A DNA stretch of 64,000 bases, taken from the NCBI RefSeq assembly GCF_014803405.1, contig NZ_JACYFG010000006.1, positions 503,501 through 567,500 of the forward strand, written 5' to 3'. Below, one piece after another: positions 8,583 through 17,785 of this stretch (within the stretch, counting starts at the first letter, position 1; every line of letters starts with the position of its first letter). Position numbers and translations under genes: made by a program. This DNA is from Pelagicoccus enzymogenes. GTDB taxonomy: Bacteria > Verrucomicrobiota > Verrucomicrobiia > Opitutales > Opitutaceae. The notes under the pieces are model-generated. The model made no database searches. It saw only the letters and a list, made by a program, of their open reading frames with translations, and had not been told where the DNA came from.

Positions 8583-10391
8583 ATGCCGCAAATCCAAAGC
8601 CAGCATCCAGATCAGTTGAGCGATCCCATAAGTCCCGAGGCTTCCTCCTCCTCGGAAACGCTGTTCCTTCTCTCCATCTGCCGGGACGAAGACGATGCTG
8701 CCGCCCTCCGCGCCGACCTCAAGCGTTCCGGCTTGGGCGAATACAAGATCCAGCGCTGCGTCAATCTCGACGACGCCCTCCAGCTCATGCAGGTGTGCGG
8801 CTTCGACTTGGCGTTCATTCGTCTCGACGACTTCCAAAACCACCAAGCCGCCATCGAATTGGTGAGGCAGCACGACCCCGAGCTCGCCATCGTCGCGCTC
8901 ACCTCGCACCGACTCCTTAACTCTCGGGAGTTCCAGATGCCCTCCGGAGTCGACGGCAACTGCCGCCTCGAAGACCTTTCCCCCACCCTCGTTTCCAACC
9001 TAGTATCCAACATCCTAGGTCAAAAGCGAGACCGCATCGAACGACAACGCCTGAAGCAGGAACTGAGCTTCGCCCTCGAAGTCGGCGAAATGGGAACCTG
9101 GAGCCTAGACATCGAAACGGGCCGCATCACCCTCAGCAAACAAGCCTACCAAGCGATCGAAGTCGAAGCGTCTACCCCCCTTCCCTTTCTCGACGATCTA
9201 CTCGAAATCGCGTATCCACCCGATCAAGACAGGCTGAAACGCCTCTTCGACCTTTCCATCGAGAGCCAAGGTGATTTCGACGCAAAATTCCGCCTTTCCC
9301 GCAACGGCGAAGCAGGCCCCTCCCTTCACGTTTCAGCCATCTATCGGCCAGGAGGACCAAGAACCCACCCCACTCTCGCCGGCCTTATCAAGCGCGAACA
9401 GGCTTCATCCGAAGACATCCAGTCAAAAATCGAAGCTGCCAACGAAGCCATCCGCAAAGCCCTCGCCCTGCGAGACGAGGCCATCGCGACCGCCAGCAAG
9501 GAGCTCGAATCCCTCGCGCAAACCCTAAAGGCCCAAGAGCAAGGAGCGAAGCAAAGCGCAGTCCCGGCCCTGCCCGCCGAGCCGCTTCCAGCCGCAGCCC
9601 CTCCCCAAATTCCTCCCAAAACCAGCGAAACGACAAAGGGAGACTCCTCGCCTCCTCCCGAAAAAGAGGACGGACCTCCACAATCCGCGAAGGAAAAACC
9701 GCTCCCAGCCTCCCAAGATAAACCGCAATCTCCCCCTCGAAAGACAGGACTGCCACCGCTGGCAAGCGTCCCGTCACCTGAAACGTCAGCCCCGGGTGCG
9801 GAGCCAGTTACGGAGGACCAAACGCTCGGCATCGACAAGTCCCACGCCCTCCAGCAGGTGCTCAAGTCCATCAACAAACAAAAAGGCGAACCCATCGAGG
9901 ACGCCTTCCCTTTCGACTTTTCAACCGAGACCGTTTCCAACTACACCGAGCCCAGCCCGCAAAACGACGGCTTTATCGGGGCCGCAAAGCGGCTGATCGA
10001 CATCACCCAGAACGGGCACGACCTGGCCGTAACCCTCAGCGTCGACAACGACGGAGCCATCGAGAGCGAGCGCGAGCGCGACCTGCTCTTCGAGATTCTC
10101 AAGGAGCTGCTCACCAACGTCGTCAAGCACGCCCGCGCCACCGAATGCATCATCGCCCTCTTCCGCGACGAAGACGACTGGGTGCTGCAGGTCGAGGACG
10201 ACGGCGTCGGCTTGGAAAACAATCTCGTATCCATTTCCACCCCGCTCAACAAGATCGGCCTCTTCCGCATCCGCACCAAGCTCGCCCTCAAAGGCGGCCA
10301 GCTCGACCTCACACCGACCTTCCCCAAAGGGCTCATCGCCCGCGCCCGCCTGCCGGTCTACTTGATCAATAGAGGCGCCGAACGCGCCTAG
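8583..10391 (+). CDS. Degenerate sensor kinase: pseudo-receiver, PAS, Pro-rich linker, ATPase
   Basis: A 602-residue soluble protein. Residues 20-135 resemble a receiver, but the strand that normally carries the phospho-Asp reads 'FDLAFIRLDDF', with Arg where Asp is expected. Residues 160-270 look like a PAS domain ('EVGEMGTWSLDIETGRITLS'). A helical stretch (280-325) is followed by a roughly 100-residue Pro/Ala/Glu-rich linker. The C-terminal 110 residues are an HATPase_c domain of the NarL/LytS sort, with N-box 'LLTNVVKHA' and G1 'VEDDGVGLEN'. I see no HisKA or HisKA_3 H-box. It may be an ATP-binding scaffold, or the phospho-acceptor may lie in an unusual place. It is monocistronic and followed by a REP element. 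Confidence 0.7.
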   Translation: MPQIQSQHPDQLSDPISPEASSSSETLFLLSICRDEDDAAALRADLKRSGLGEYKIQRCVNLDDALQLMQVCGFDLAFIRLDDFQNHQAAIELVRQHDPELAIVALTSHRLLNSREFQMPSGVDGNCRLEDLSPTLVSNLVSNILGQKRDRIERQRLKQELSFALEVGEMGTWSLDIETGRITLSKQAYQAIEVEASTPLPFLDDLLEIAYPPDQDRLKRLFDLSIESQGDFDAKFRLSRNGEAGPSLHVSAIYRPGGPRTHPTLAGLIKREQASSEDIQSKIEAANEAIRKALALRDEAIATASKELESLAQTLKAQEQGAKQSAVPALPAEPLPAAAPPQIPPKTSETTKGDSSPPPEKEDGPPQSAKEKPLPASQDKPQSPPRKTGLPPLASVPSPETSAPGAEPVTEDQTLGIDKSHALQQVLKSINKQKGEPIEDAFPFDFSTETVSNYTEPSPQNDGFIGAAKRLIDITQNGHDLAVTLSVDNDGAIESERERDLLFEILKELLTNVVKHARATECIIALFRDEDDWVLQVEDDGVGLENNLVSISTPLNKIGLFRIRTKLALKGGQLDLTPTFPKGLIARARLPVYLINRGAERA

Positions 10392-10393
10392 CC

Positions 10394-10418
10394 GTGGGAA
10401 GCGGCCTTGCGCCGCGAT
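10394..10418 (+). repeat. REP-like element, GTGGGAAGCGGC type
   Basis: Reads GTGGGAAGCGGCCTTGCG then CCGCGAT; stem GCGGC/GCCGC. Nearly identical to the copy at 38746-38770. It lies between two convergent genes. Confidence 0.75.
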
Positions 10419-10448
10419 AGGTCCCGTCTCACTCCGCGCGAGCGCGCA

Positions 10449-11795
10449 TCAGCGAGCTAACTTTCGCTGCGGGTTGTCAGCCCAAAAGGAAGTCGCCACC
10501 AAGCCCAGCGCCAGCAGAGCCGCCGCCCCGTGCGCGACCGCGTAGCTCCCCGCCATCCCCCGAGCCAGGCTAAAGGCCAAGGGCCCCACCGCGCTCCCGA
10601 TCACAATGATCGACGCGAAAAAACCGCTGATGGCTCCAAGGTGCTTCAAGCCGAAAAAGCGTGGCATGAACACTCCGCTAATCGCTCCGAAACAGCCACC
10701 GCTCACACCAAACCCTACGACCAGTCCCACGGACAAAGCGACGCCTTGCATCCCCACCAAGGCAAATGCCGCCAACGCATTGCCGAGCGCCATAAACGCG
10801 AGCAAGTACTTCAATCGGCAGCGATCGCTCATCCAGCCAACCACCAAGCTCACCGCAGCGTTCAGGATCGCTATTGGTACAAACAGGTCGAGCATCCCGC
10901 TCGCGCCCCGTCCCAAGTCCGCCGCCACGTCGATCACGTGAAACGCATATCCAGTAAAATAGCAGGCCTGCAGAGCGAAAACCAAGCTGAAGGCCCAAAA
11001 GGAAAAGCTGCGCAGCGCCTCCGCCCGCGTGAACTCGCGCACGAGCTTGAATTCCGGGTCATCCGCTCGACCTGCATCCAACGGCTTGGCCGCATCCGCC
11101 TCTAGCTTGCACTCGGCAGGGTTGTCGCGATACAGCAGCCAAGCCACCAAGCAAAAACCGGGAGCCAGGGCTAAGGCCATCAAGCGCCAGGACTCTCGCC
11201 AGCCAAAGCTCTCGATCATTTCGTTGAAAAGCTTCGGAGCCAAGGAGAAGCAAACCGTCACCGCGATGCCGCCAACCGAAAAAATCTTTCCGCGATGGGC
11301 GACCCACCACTTCCCCACCATGTTGCGCGAGGTCATCATCACCAAGCCTTGGCCGAAGAAGCGCAGGAAAAAAAAGCCGAGCACCAAAGCCCCCATACGG
11401 ATCGCAGCGGATAAGCCCGAGCCTACAGACAGTCCCTCGATTCCCGCCGCAACGCGGTCCACCACGCTCATGTAAAGCAGGGATAAGGCGAGAGAGACGC
11501 TCGCGCCCACGATCATGCGACGAGCGCCCAAACGATCGAACAAACTTCCCGCAAAGGGCAACAGGAAGCCACTGGCCGCAGTGCCCACGAAATAAGCCGT
11601 GCTCACGCTCAAGCGACTCAGCCCCAAGGCTTCAATCAGCTTCTCGTTGAAGACGTTCACGCCGATAGTCTGGCCCGGCACGCTCGCCACCATTCCCAAG
11701 GTCCCCACTACCGCAATGACCCATCCGTAGTGCACAGGCCGCCGGCCTGGCTGGAAGGGAGTGCCCACCGCAAACGCTCTTTCCCCAAGTTTCAC
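10449..11795 (-). CDS. Major facilitator superfamily transporter
   Basis: About 448 residues with 12 predicted membrane helices in two halves. The loop between helices 2 and 3 has 'GSLFDRLGARR', the MFS signature 'G.l.DR.GrR', and the second half repeats it as 'VGWMSDRCRLKYLL'. The central loop is charged ('CKLEADAAKPLDAGRADDPE'). It looks like the OFA/monocarboxylate group of MFS carriers, but the substrate is unknown. The GTG at 11795 follows GAGGG and gives a normal N-terminus ('LGERAFAVGTPFQPGRRPVH'); the longer TTG-initiated frame from 11861 has no ribosome site. It is divergent from the metal-efflux permease gene at 11901. Confidence 0.8.
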   Translation of the reverse strand: MKLGERAFAVGTPFQPGRRPVHYGWVIAVVGTLGMVASVPGQTIGVNVFNEKLIEALGLSRLSVSTAYFVGTAASGFLLPFAGSLFDRLGARRMIVGASVSLALSLLYMSVVDRVAAGIEGLSVGSGLSAAIRMGALVLGFFFLRFFGQGLVMMTSRNMVGKWWVAHRGKIFSVGGIAVTVCFSLAPKLFNEMIESFGWRESWRLMALALAPGFCLVAWLLYRDNPAECKLEADAAKPLDAGRADDPEFKLVREFTRAEALRSFSFWAFSLVFALQACYFTGYAFHVIDVAADLGRGASGMLDLFVPIAILNAAVSLVVGWMSDRCRLKYLLAFMALGNALAAFALVGMQGVALSVGLVVGFGVSGGCFGAISGVFMPRFFGLKHLGAISGFFASIIVIGSAVGPLAFSLARGMAGSYAVAHGAAALLALGLVATSFWADNPQRKLAR

Positions 11796-11900
11796 CCACC
11801 CACCCTCTAGCCCTTCGGCCGGCAAATACCATCCCAATTCCCGCAAAAAACATTTCGCCAAAGCCTCTTCCCGTTCGTAGAGCCCGATTGAAAGGATCCT

Positions 11901-13175
11901 ATGGAAATTCTAAACAAAGTCGCCGCGCATACTTGGGCCATGATCGCAGAGATGGGAGTCTACCTCCTGCTTGGACTCGCCATATCCGTGCTGCTGCACC
12001 GTTTTCTCAGCCAAGCATGGGTCGGCCGGCTCATGGGCAAGCGTACCATCGGCTCCGTTGTCTGGGGCAGCGTCGTAGGCGTTCCCATGCCTCTGTGCTC
12101 CTGCGGGGTCATCCCCGTAACCATGAGCCTCCACTCGAAAGGCGCCAGCCGCGGGGCCACCGTGTCCTTCCTCACATCCACCCCCCAAACCGGAGTCGAC
12201 TCCTTCCTCGCCACCTACGGCATGCTCGGCCCCGTGTTCGCCCTCTACAAGATCGTCGTCGCCTTCGTCTCCGGCATCCTCGTCGGCCTCACAACCGACT
12301 TGCTCGACAAAGCCAAACCTTCAAAGGTAGCGCCCGCTAGCTCCGGGGCCCCAGAACCAGAATCCCGATCCCTCAAGGAATCCCTCCGCTACGGCTTCTA
12401 CACCATGCCGGGCGACCTCGCCTCCGCTCTCATCATCGGCTTCATCCTCGCCGGCATCATCAGCGCCCTCGCCCCCGCCGACCTGCTCGCCAACATCCCC
12501 GGAGGCGCCCTTTCCGCCATCCTGCTAGCCACCCTCATCTCCGTCCCGTTCTACATTTGCTCCACCGGCTCCATTCCACTCGCGCTCGCGCTCGTGCACA
12601 GCGGACTCCCCATCAGCGCCGCCCTCGTCCTTCTCATCGCCGGCCCCGCCACCAACATCGCCACCATCACCACCATGCGCAAAGTGCTCGGCGGCCGCAG
12701 CACTCTGATCTACGTGATCGGAGTCGTGCTCACAACTTGGATCGCCGCCGCCATCTACCACTTTTTCCTCGATACCGGGACCCTCGGCACCCACGCCATG
12801 TCGCACGAGATGGACCTTGCCTGGTGGAAACACCTCGGCGGAGCCGTCCTGCTCTTATTGCTCGTCTTTCCCCATCTGAAACAAAAACTCACGCCTGCCG
12901 CCGCACAGCCAAGTTGCTGCGCCGACAGCTCTTGCGAATCCGCCGCGAACCAGAATTCTGTAAACATGAGCACTCACACCCTCTCCATCCAAGGCATGAA
13001 CTGCAGCCACTGCGAAGGCTCCGTGCGCAACGGACTGGCCAGCCTCCCCGGCATCCAGGTAAAGTCGGTCGACAAAAACAGCGCCACCGCCACCGTCGAA
13101 ACCGAGACCCTCGACGAAGCCGCCATCCGCGAAAAGATCGCCTCACTCGGCTTCGACTACCAAGGCACCAAGTAA
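11901..13175 (+). CDS. Cu/Zn-type efflux permease fused to HMA metal-binding domain (SO_0444 type)
   Basis: A 424-residue inner-membrane protein. Residues 10-290 form the permease of the DUF318/SO_0444 family, with the conserved 'GVPMPLCSCGVIPV' Cys pair and a second copy of the fold ('ISVPFYICSTGSIPLALALV'). After the last helix comes a Cys-rich linker ('QPSCCADSSCESAAN'). The C-terminal 65 residues are a ferredoxin-like HMA domain with 'GMNCSHCEGSV' (Cys368, Cys371). HMA domains pass Cu(I)/Zn(II) to transporters, which supports a metal-efflux role. An in-frame ATG at 12966 just before the HMA domain could also give a free metallochaperone. Gene 13188-13619 follows after 12 bp. Confidence 0.8.
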   Translation: MEILNKVAAHTWAMIAEMGVYLLLGLAISVLLHRFLSQAWVGRLMGKRTIGSVVWGSVVGVPMPLCSCGVIPVTMSLHSKGASRGATVSFLTSTPQTGVDSFLATYGMLGPVFALYKIVVAFVSGILVGLTTDLLDKAKPSKVAPASSGAPEPESRSLKESLRYGFYTMPGDLASALIIGFILAGIISALAPADLLANIPGGALSAILLATLISVPFYICSTGSIPLALALVHSGLPISAALVLLIAGPATNIATITTMRKVLGGRSTLIYVIGVVLTTWIAAAIYHFFLDTGTLGTHAMSHEMDLAWWKHLGGAVLLLLLVFPHLKQKLTPAAAQPSCCADSSCESAANQNSVNMSTHTLSIQGMNCSHCEGSVRNGLASLPGIQVKSVDKNSATATVETETLDEAAIREKIASLGFDYQGTK

Positions 13176-13187
13176 GCGGCAACCGCG

Positions 13188-13619
13188 ATGCGCATTCTAC
13201 CGCTAGTTCTCTCCCTGCTAAGCTTCAACGCTTCCCTTTCCGCAACTCCCATAACTTCCATCGACGGGCAAGAGCAAGAGCTCACCGAGCTCCTGCTTCC
13301 ACCCGCGACCCTGCTGCTTACCGTTCGCGACCATGACGATCTACCCGATGCCCAGCGACTTCTCACGCTCGCTGCGGCAAACGACCAGACGACGATCATT
13401 CTGATAGAACTTCCAGGAAGAACTCTTGACGCAATCGCAATTCGCCGGGCAGCCAAACGCTACTTCCAGTCTGACCTAACCCGTCCGCATACCTATTTCA
13501 TCGAAGCAGATAACCACCCGTATCCAGAATTCAAAACACTATTGCTTTCGCCTGTGGAACCGTCTCCCCTATTCGCTTCAAAGAGCTACCCAGAGGAGCT
13601 GCCATCCGTCGAAAAGTAA
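13188..13619 (+). CDS. Small exported hypothetical protein (DUF4174-like)
   Basis: A 143-residue protein with a Sec signal ('MRILPLVLSLLSFNASLSA', cleavage after about residue 19). The mature part has a thioredoxin-fold-like pattern resembling DUF4174 ('TLLLTVRDHDDLPDAQRLL', then 'RPHTYFIEADNHPYPEF') but no CxxC. The DUF4174 match is by eye and tentative. It lies 12 bp after the permease gene and is probably cotranscribed with it, so a role in the periplasmic metal or oxidative response is conceivable; nothing in the sequence proves it. Confidence 0.5.
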   Translation: MRILPLVLSLLSFNASLSATPITSIDGQEQELTELLLPPATLLLTVRDHDDLPDAQRLLTLAAANDQTTIILIELPGRTLDAIAIRRAAKRYFQSDLTRPHTYFIEADNHPYPEFKTLLLSPVEPSPLFASKSYPEELPSVEK

Positions 13620-13661
13620 CCCTCCGCTGATTTCCTCCATCAGCGCCAATCCACGTCCTCG

Positions 13662-16600
13662 GTGGTGCATAAAGACAAGCAACCTCATCCTTTCTCCTCC
13701 ATCCAATACCCGCCGGAACTCCCTATTTCCCAGCGGAGGGACGAGATAGTATCCGCGATCCAAGCACACCAAACCATCGTTCTGACCGGCGAAACGGGAT
13801 CCGGCAAAACGACCCAAATCCCCAAAATGTGCCTCGACGCCGGCCTAGGCCTAAAAGGCCGCATCGCTTGCACCCAACCCCGCCGCGTCGCCGCTCTCTC
13901 CGTCGCCAAACGCGTCGCCGAAGAGCTTCAGGTCGACTTCGGCAAAGAGGTCGGAGCCAAGATCCGCTTCACCGACCAGACCTCCAAGCAAACTCGCGTC
14001 AAGTTCATGACCGACGGCATGCTGCTCACCGAAATCCACGGCGACCCGCTCATGCGCGACTACGAGGCAGTCATCATCGACGAGGCCCACGAACGCTCCC
14101 TCAACATCGACTTCCTGCTCGGACATCTCAACCAGCTCCGCTCCCGCCGGCCCGACCTCAAGATCATCATCACCTCGGCAACCATCGACACCGAGAAGTT
14201 TTCCGCCGCTTTCGACAACGCCCCCATTATCGAAGTTTCCGGCCGCGTCTACCCAGTCGACATCATCTACGCCCCGCTCGACGAGCTACTGGAAGACTCA
14301 GGCGACTTCACCTACATCGAAGGAATCGCTGAATCCGCTAAACGGATACAAGACGAATTCGGACACGGAGACATCCTTGCCTTCCTCCCTACCGAAAAGG
14401 ATATTCGCGACGCGATGGACCTCTTGGAATCCCGCTTCCGGAGGCACATGGAAATCATCCCCTGCTTCGGACGTCTCTCCAACGCCGACCAGCAACGCAT
14501 ATTCCAATCGTCCCCCAAGCGAAAGCTGATCCTCGCCACCAACATTGCCGAAACGTCCCTCACCATCCCCGGAATCCGTTTCGTCATCGACACCGGCCTC
14601 GCCCGCATCTCCCGCTACAACCCACGCGGCCGCACCAAACGCCTTCCCATCACCAAAGTATCGCAATCCTCCGCCAACCAGCGCTCCGGCCGTTGCGGAC
14701 GCGTCGCCGACGGAATTTGTATTCGCCTGTATTCAGAAAAAGACTACATTTCTCGCCCCATCTACTCCGTCCCCGAAATCCAACGTTCGAACCTAGCCGA
14801 CGTCATCCTTCGCATGACCGCATCCCAACTCGGTAACGTCGAAACCTTCCCTTTCATCGATCCCCCCAGCCCTGCCGCCATCACCGCCGGCTACCAACTC
14901 CTGCAAGAACTCGGCGCCTTGAAAGCAAGTGGAGGGACCGGTTCCACCCGGTCCGCGTCAAGCAGCGCCCCCTTCTCCCTCACCCCTCTCGGGCGCAAAC
15001 TCTCCCGTCTCCCCGCCGATCCCACCGTCGGCCGCATGCTGCTGGAAGCCGACAGGCACGGGGTCACCCACGAGGTCCTCGTCATCGCCGCAGCCCTCTC
15101 TATCCAAGACCCACGCGAGCGCCCCATGGACAAAGAAGCCGCCGCTCGCCAAGCCCACGCCCAGTTCGAGCACAAGCAATCCGACTTCCTCGCCCTGTTA
15201 AACATCTGGGAAACGCTGCACGACAACTTCGAAAAACTCTCCCAGTCGCGCCTACGAAAGTTCTGCAAACAGAACTTTCTCAACTACCTGCGCATCCGCG
15301 AGTGGCGCGACATCTACCACCAACTCGAACGCTCCTTGCCCAAAGGTGGGCCGGCCGCTCCGCGGGCGGCAACCCCTCCCAGCTCAGGCCTCGAACGCGA
15401 CAGCGCCCTCTACCACGCCATCCACTCCTGCCTCCTTACCGGCCTGCTCGCCAACGTGGGGCGCCGCGAGGAAACCAACCTCTACCGCTGCTCCGCCAAC
15501 CGCAAACCACTCGTTTTCCCGGGATCCTCCCTCTTCATCCGACAGCCTCGAGACAAGAAAACCGGCAAACGCAAAGACCCCGGCACCGAAACCGGCAAAA
15601 AGAATCGGAAAAGCCCCGAATGGATTCTCTCCGCCGAGATCGTCGAAACCAACCGACTCTACGCCCGCACCGTGGCCTCCATCGATCCCCGATGGATTCT
15701 CGACGTCGGCCGCCATATCCTCAGCCATAGCTACAGCGACCCCGAATTTATTCCCGACCAAGGACGCGTCGTCGCCCGCGAGTCCATCCGCATCCACGGA
15801 CTGGAAATCCAAAACAAGCAAGTCAGCTATCTCAAAGTCGACGCTGACAAAGCGACAGAAATCTTCATCCGCGAAGCCCTCCTCAACGAAGACTATCCCG
15901 CCCCCGCCAACTGGACCTTCCTCGAGCAAAACCGACGCCTTATATCCCGTATCCAAAACGCCCAGACAGTTATCTCCGTCGCCCATTGGATGGGCGTCGA
16001 AGAAGCCGCCTTCACCTTCTACCAGAAGCGCCTAAAAAACGTCGCCTCCATCCACGACCTAAATCGCTTCCTGAAAACAAGTAGGAGCGACCTTGGTCGC
16101 GATTCCAATGCAGGAGAGTCTTGCCTCCTCATGACCGAGGGCGACCTCACCGCCTCCGAGGAAGCCGCCATCGACCTCTCCCTCTTCCCGGAAACCGTGG
16201 AGCTCGGCAACTCAGCCCTGCCCATCGAATACCAATACAAGCACGGCCACGCCAAGGACGGCGTCACCCTCAAGCTCCCCTACGGCAAAGCCAAGTCCGT
16301 CAACAACGCCCTGCTCGACTGGCTCATCCCCGGCCACCTTGAGCCCAAAATCCACGCCCTCCTCAAAGCGCTCCCCAAAGACATCCGCCAACGCCTCATC
16401 CCCTTGGCCGAGACCGCGAAAAAAATCGCCGCAGACATTCGCCCCACCGGCGACACCCTTGTTGCGTCTCTGCGCGACTATCTTCAGCGAACGTATTCAA
16501 TCGAAACCTACGCTAGCGACTGGGACGAAGCTGCCATTCCCGACCACCTACGGGCCCGCATCGAGGTTCACGACAAGAAAGGCAAGACCATCGCCGAAGC

Positions 16601-17735
16601 CCGCGACGCCCAAACCCTGCACCAAAAGCTTGAAGCCAAGCAAGCAGAGCTCAGCACCACCAAGGCCAACGACACGAGCGGCCTTTGGAAAAAAGCCCGC
16701 GAAAAATACGAACGCGAAATCAGCTCCATTTCCGATCTTAGAGGTGGATCGGCCGCTCCGCGGTCAACCAGCAATCGTATCCAAATCGGCGCTCCCAACG
16801 GCATCCCCCTTTACGCATATCCCGCCCTCCGTGCCTCATCATCCGCTTCGCAGCTGTCCATCCACCTCTCCCTCTTCCGATCCGAGAGCGACGCAAAAGC
16901 AGCCAACGCCAATGGCATATCTGCCCTTCTGGAGCACGAGCTACGACGCGAGCTTGCCTGGATCCAAACCGACCTCAAAGACGTTCAACGCGTAGGGCCC
17001 GCCGGAGTCGCCTTCCGCCCCATCCATCAGCTGAAAGAAGACGTCTACGAACACATCCGCCAAACCCTTCGTACCCACGACCTCGATACACTCGATCCAG
17101 ACTCCCTGCACGCCGCCCGCGAAAAAGCCTACGAAAAATCGAAAGGCATCCTCTACAAAGTGGTAGACCAGCTGAAACTCATCCTCGAGAGGCGCCAAAC
17201 GCTGATCGTCCAACCCCTCATCGCAAAAAGCTACACTCACGACATCGACCGCATTCTCCCCCCAGACTTCCTGCGCCACACGCCCCATCACATCCTTCCC
17301 CGCATCCCCGTTTACCTCGAGGCCATCGCTCACCGAGCCAAAACCGCTGCCCAGAACCCCGCCCGCGACAGCCAACGCCAAAACCAACTCGATCACTACC
17401 GCCGCCGCCTCGCCCAAGTAGGAACGACCTCGGCCGCGAATACACAGGCCAAGAACCAAAACCAAATTACCACCCTCCGCTGGATGATAGAGGAGTTCGC
17501 CATCTCCCTCTTCGCCCAACACCTCGGCACCGCTCACCCCATTTCTCCCAAAAAACTCGACCAAGCCTTTGCCCAGGCAGGTTCCGAACAAAGCCCAATC
17601 TCCGCAACGACTTCCCCCGATCGGCCTTCCCCTTCCCCAGGCCCAAGCGCCACCCCTAAACCGCAACGAAACACAGCAAAGCCCGACCGCCCCACCCAAG
17701 CCGACCTCGACTCGCTAAAAAAACTCTTCGGCTAA
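13662..17735 (+). CDS. hrpA: ATP-dependent RNA helicase HrpA with five in-frame REP-like inserts
   Basis: A 1357-residue DEAH-box helicase starting at GTG. Motif I 'GETGSGKT' is at 43-50, motif II 'DEAH' at 140-143, motif III 'SAT' at 172-174, motif V 'ATNIAETSLTIPG' and motif VI 'QRSGRCGR' follow, then the ratchet/OB region and the long HrpA-specific C-terminus (DUF3418, from about residue 770), which separates HrpA from shorter DEAH proteins. E. coli HrpA (1300 residues) acts on stalled ribosomes and mRNA. The extra length partly reflects five short inserts translated from REP-like palindromes at residues about 423, 562, 807, 1028 and 1253. All keep the frame, so the gene looks functional. 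Confidence 0.9.
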   Translation: MVHKDKQPHPFSSIQYPPELPISQRRDEIVSAIQAHQTIVLTGETGSGKTTQIPKMCLDAGLGLKGRIACTQPRRVAALSVAKRVAEELQVDFGKEVGAKIRFTDQTSKQTRVKFMTDGMLLTEIHGDPLMRDYEAVIIDEAHERSLNIDFLLGHLNQLRSRRPDLKIIITSATIDTEKFSAAFDNAPIIEVSGRVYPVDIIYAPLDELLEDSGDFTYIEGIAESAKRIQDEFGHGDILAFLPTEKDIRDAMDLLESRFRRHMEIIPCFGRLSNADQQRIFQSSPKRKLILATNIAETSLTIPGIRFVIDTGLARISRYNPRGRTKRLPITKVSQSSANQRSGRCGRVADGICIRLYSEKDYISRPIYSVPEIQRSNLADVILRMTASQLGNVETFPFIDPPSPAAITAGYQLLQELGALKASGGTGSTRSASSSAPFSLTPLGRKLSRLPADPTVGRMLLEADRHGVTHEVLVIAAALSIQDPRERPMDKEAAARQAHAQFEHKQSDFLALLNIWETLHDNFEKLSQSRLRKFCKQNFLNYLRIREWRDIYHQLERSLPKGGPAAPRAATPPSSGLERDSALYHAIHSCLLTGLLANVGRREETNLYRCSANRKPLVFPGSSLFIRQPRDKKTGKRKDPGTETGKKNRKSPEWILSAEIVETNRLYARTVASIDPRWILDVGRHILSHSYSDPEFIPDQGRVVARESIRIHGLEIQNKQVSYLKVDADKATEIFIREALLNEDYPAPANWTFLEQNRRLISRIQNAQTVISVAHWMGVEEAAFTFYQKRLKNVASIHDLNRFLKTSRSDLGRDSNAGESCLLMTEGDLTASEEAAIDLSLFPETVELGNSALPIEYQYKHGHAKDGVTLKLPYGKAKSVNNALLDWLIPGHLEPKIHALLKALPKDIRQRLIPLAETAKKIAADIRPTGDTLVASLRDYLQRTYSIETYASDWDEAAIPDHLRARIEVHDKKGKTIAEARDAQTLHQKLEAKQAELSTTKANDTSGLWKKAREKYEREISSISDLRGGSAAPRSTSNRIQIGAPNGIPLYAYPALRASSSASQLSIHLSLFRSESDAKAANANGISALLEHELRRELAWIQTDLKDVQRVGPAGVAFRPIHQLKEDVYEHIRQTLRTHDLDTLDPDSLHAAREKAYEKSKGILYKVVDQLKLILERRQTLIVQPLIAKSYTHDIDRILPPDFLRHTPHHILPRIPVYLEAIAHRAKTAAQNPARDSQRQNQLDHYRRRLAQVGTTSAANTQAKNQNQITTLRWMIEEFAISLFAQHLGTAHPISPKKLDQAFAQAGSEQSPISATTSPDRPSPSPGPSATPKPQRNTAKPDRPTQADLDSLKKLFG
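14929..14957 (+). repeat. REP-like element inside hrpA (1)
   Basis: GTGGAGGGACCGGTTCCACC then CGGTCCGCG; stem GGACCGG/CCGGTCC. Same sequence class as the repeats flanking the RAYT gene at 36.5-37.2 kb. Translated as SGGTGSTRSAS. Confidence 0.8.
15346..15367 (+). repeat. REP-like element inside hrpA (2)
   Basis: GTGGGCCGGCCGCTCCGCGG followed by GC; translated as GGPAAPRAAT. Same type as the copy at 16744. Confidence 0.7.
16081..16104 (+). repeat. REP-like element inside hrpA (3)
   Basis: GTAGGAGCGACCTTGGTCGC followed by GATT; stem GCGACC/GGTCGC. A classical GTAGGAGCG-type REP. Read as SRSDLGRDSN; in the third codon phase the GTAG head would create a stop. Confidence 0.8.
16744..16765 (+). 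repeat. REP-like element inside hrpA (4)
   Basis: GTGGATCGGCCGCTCCGCGG followed by TC; 20 of 22 positions agree with the copy at 15346. Translated as GGSAAPRST. Confidence 0.7.
17418..17441 (+). repeat. REP-like element inside hrpA (5)
   Basis: GTAGGAACGACCTCGGCCGC followed by GAAT; related to the 16081 copy with a mutated stem. Translated as VGTTSAANT. Confidence 0.65.
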
Positions 17736-17785
17736 GCTCGGAACTTCCCCTAAAAAGAATTCAACTCTCATCCCACCCATAGCCT

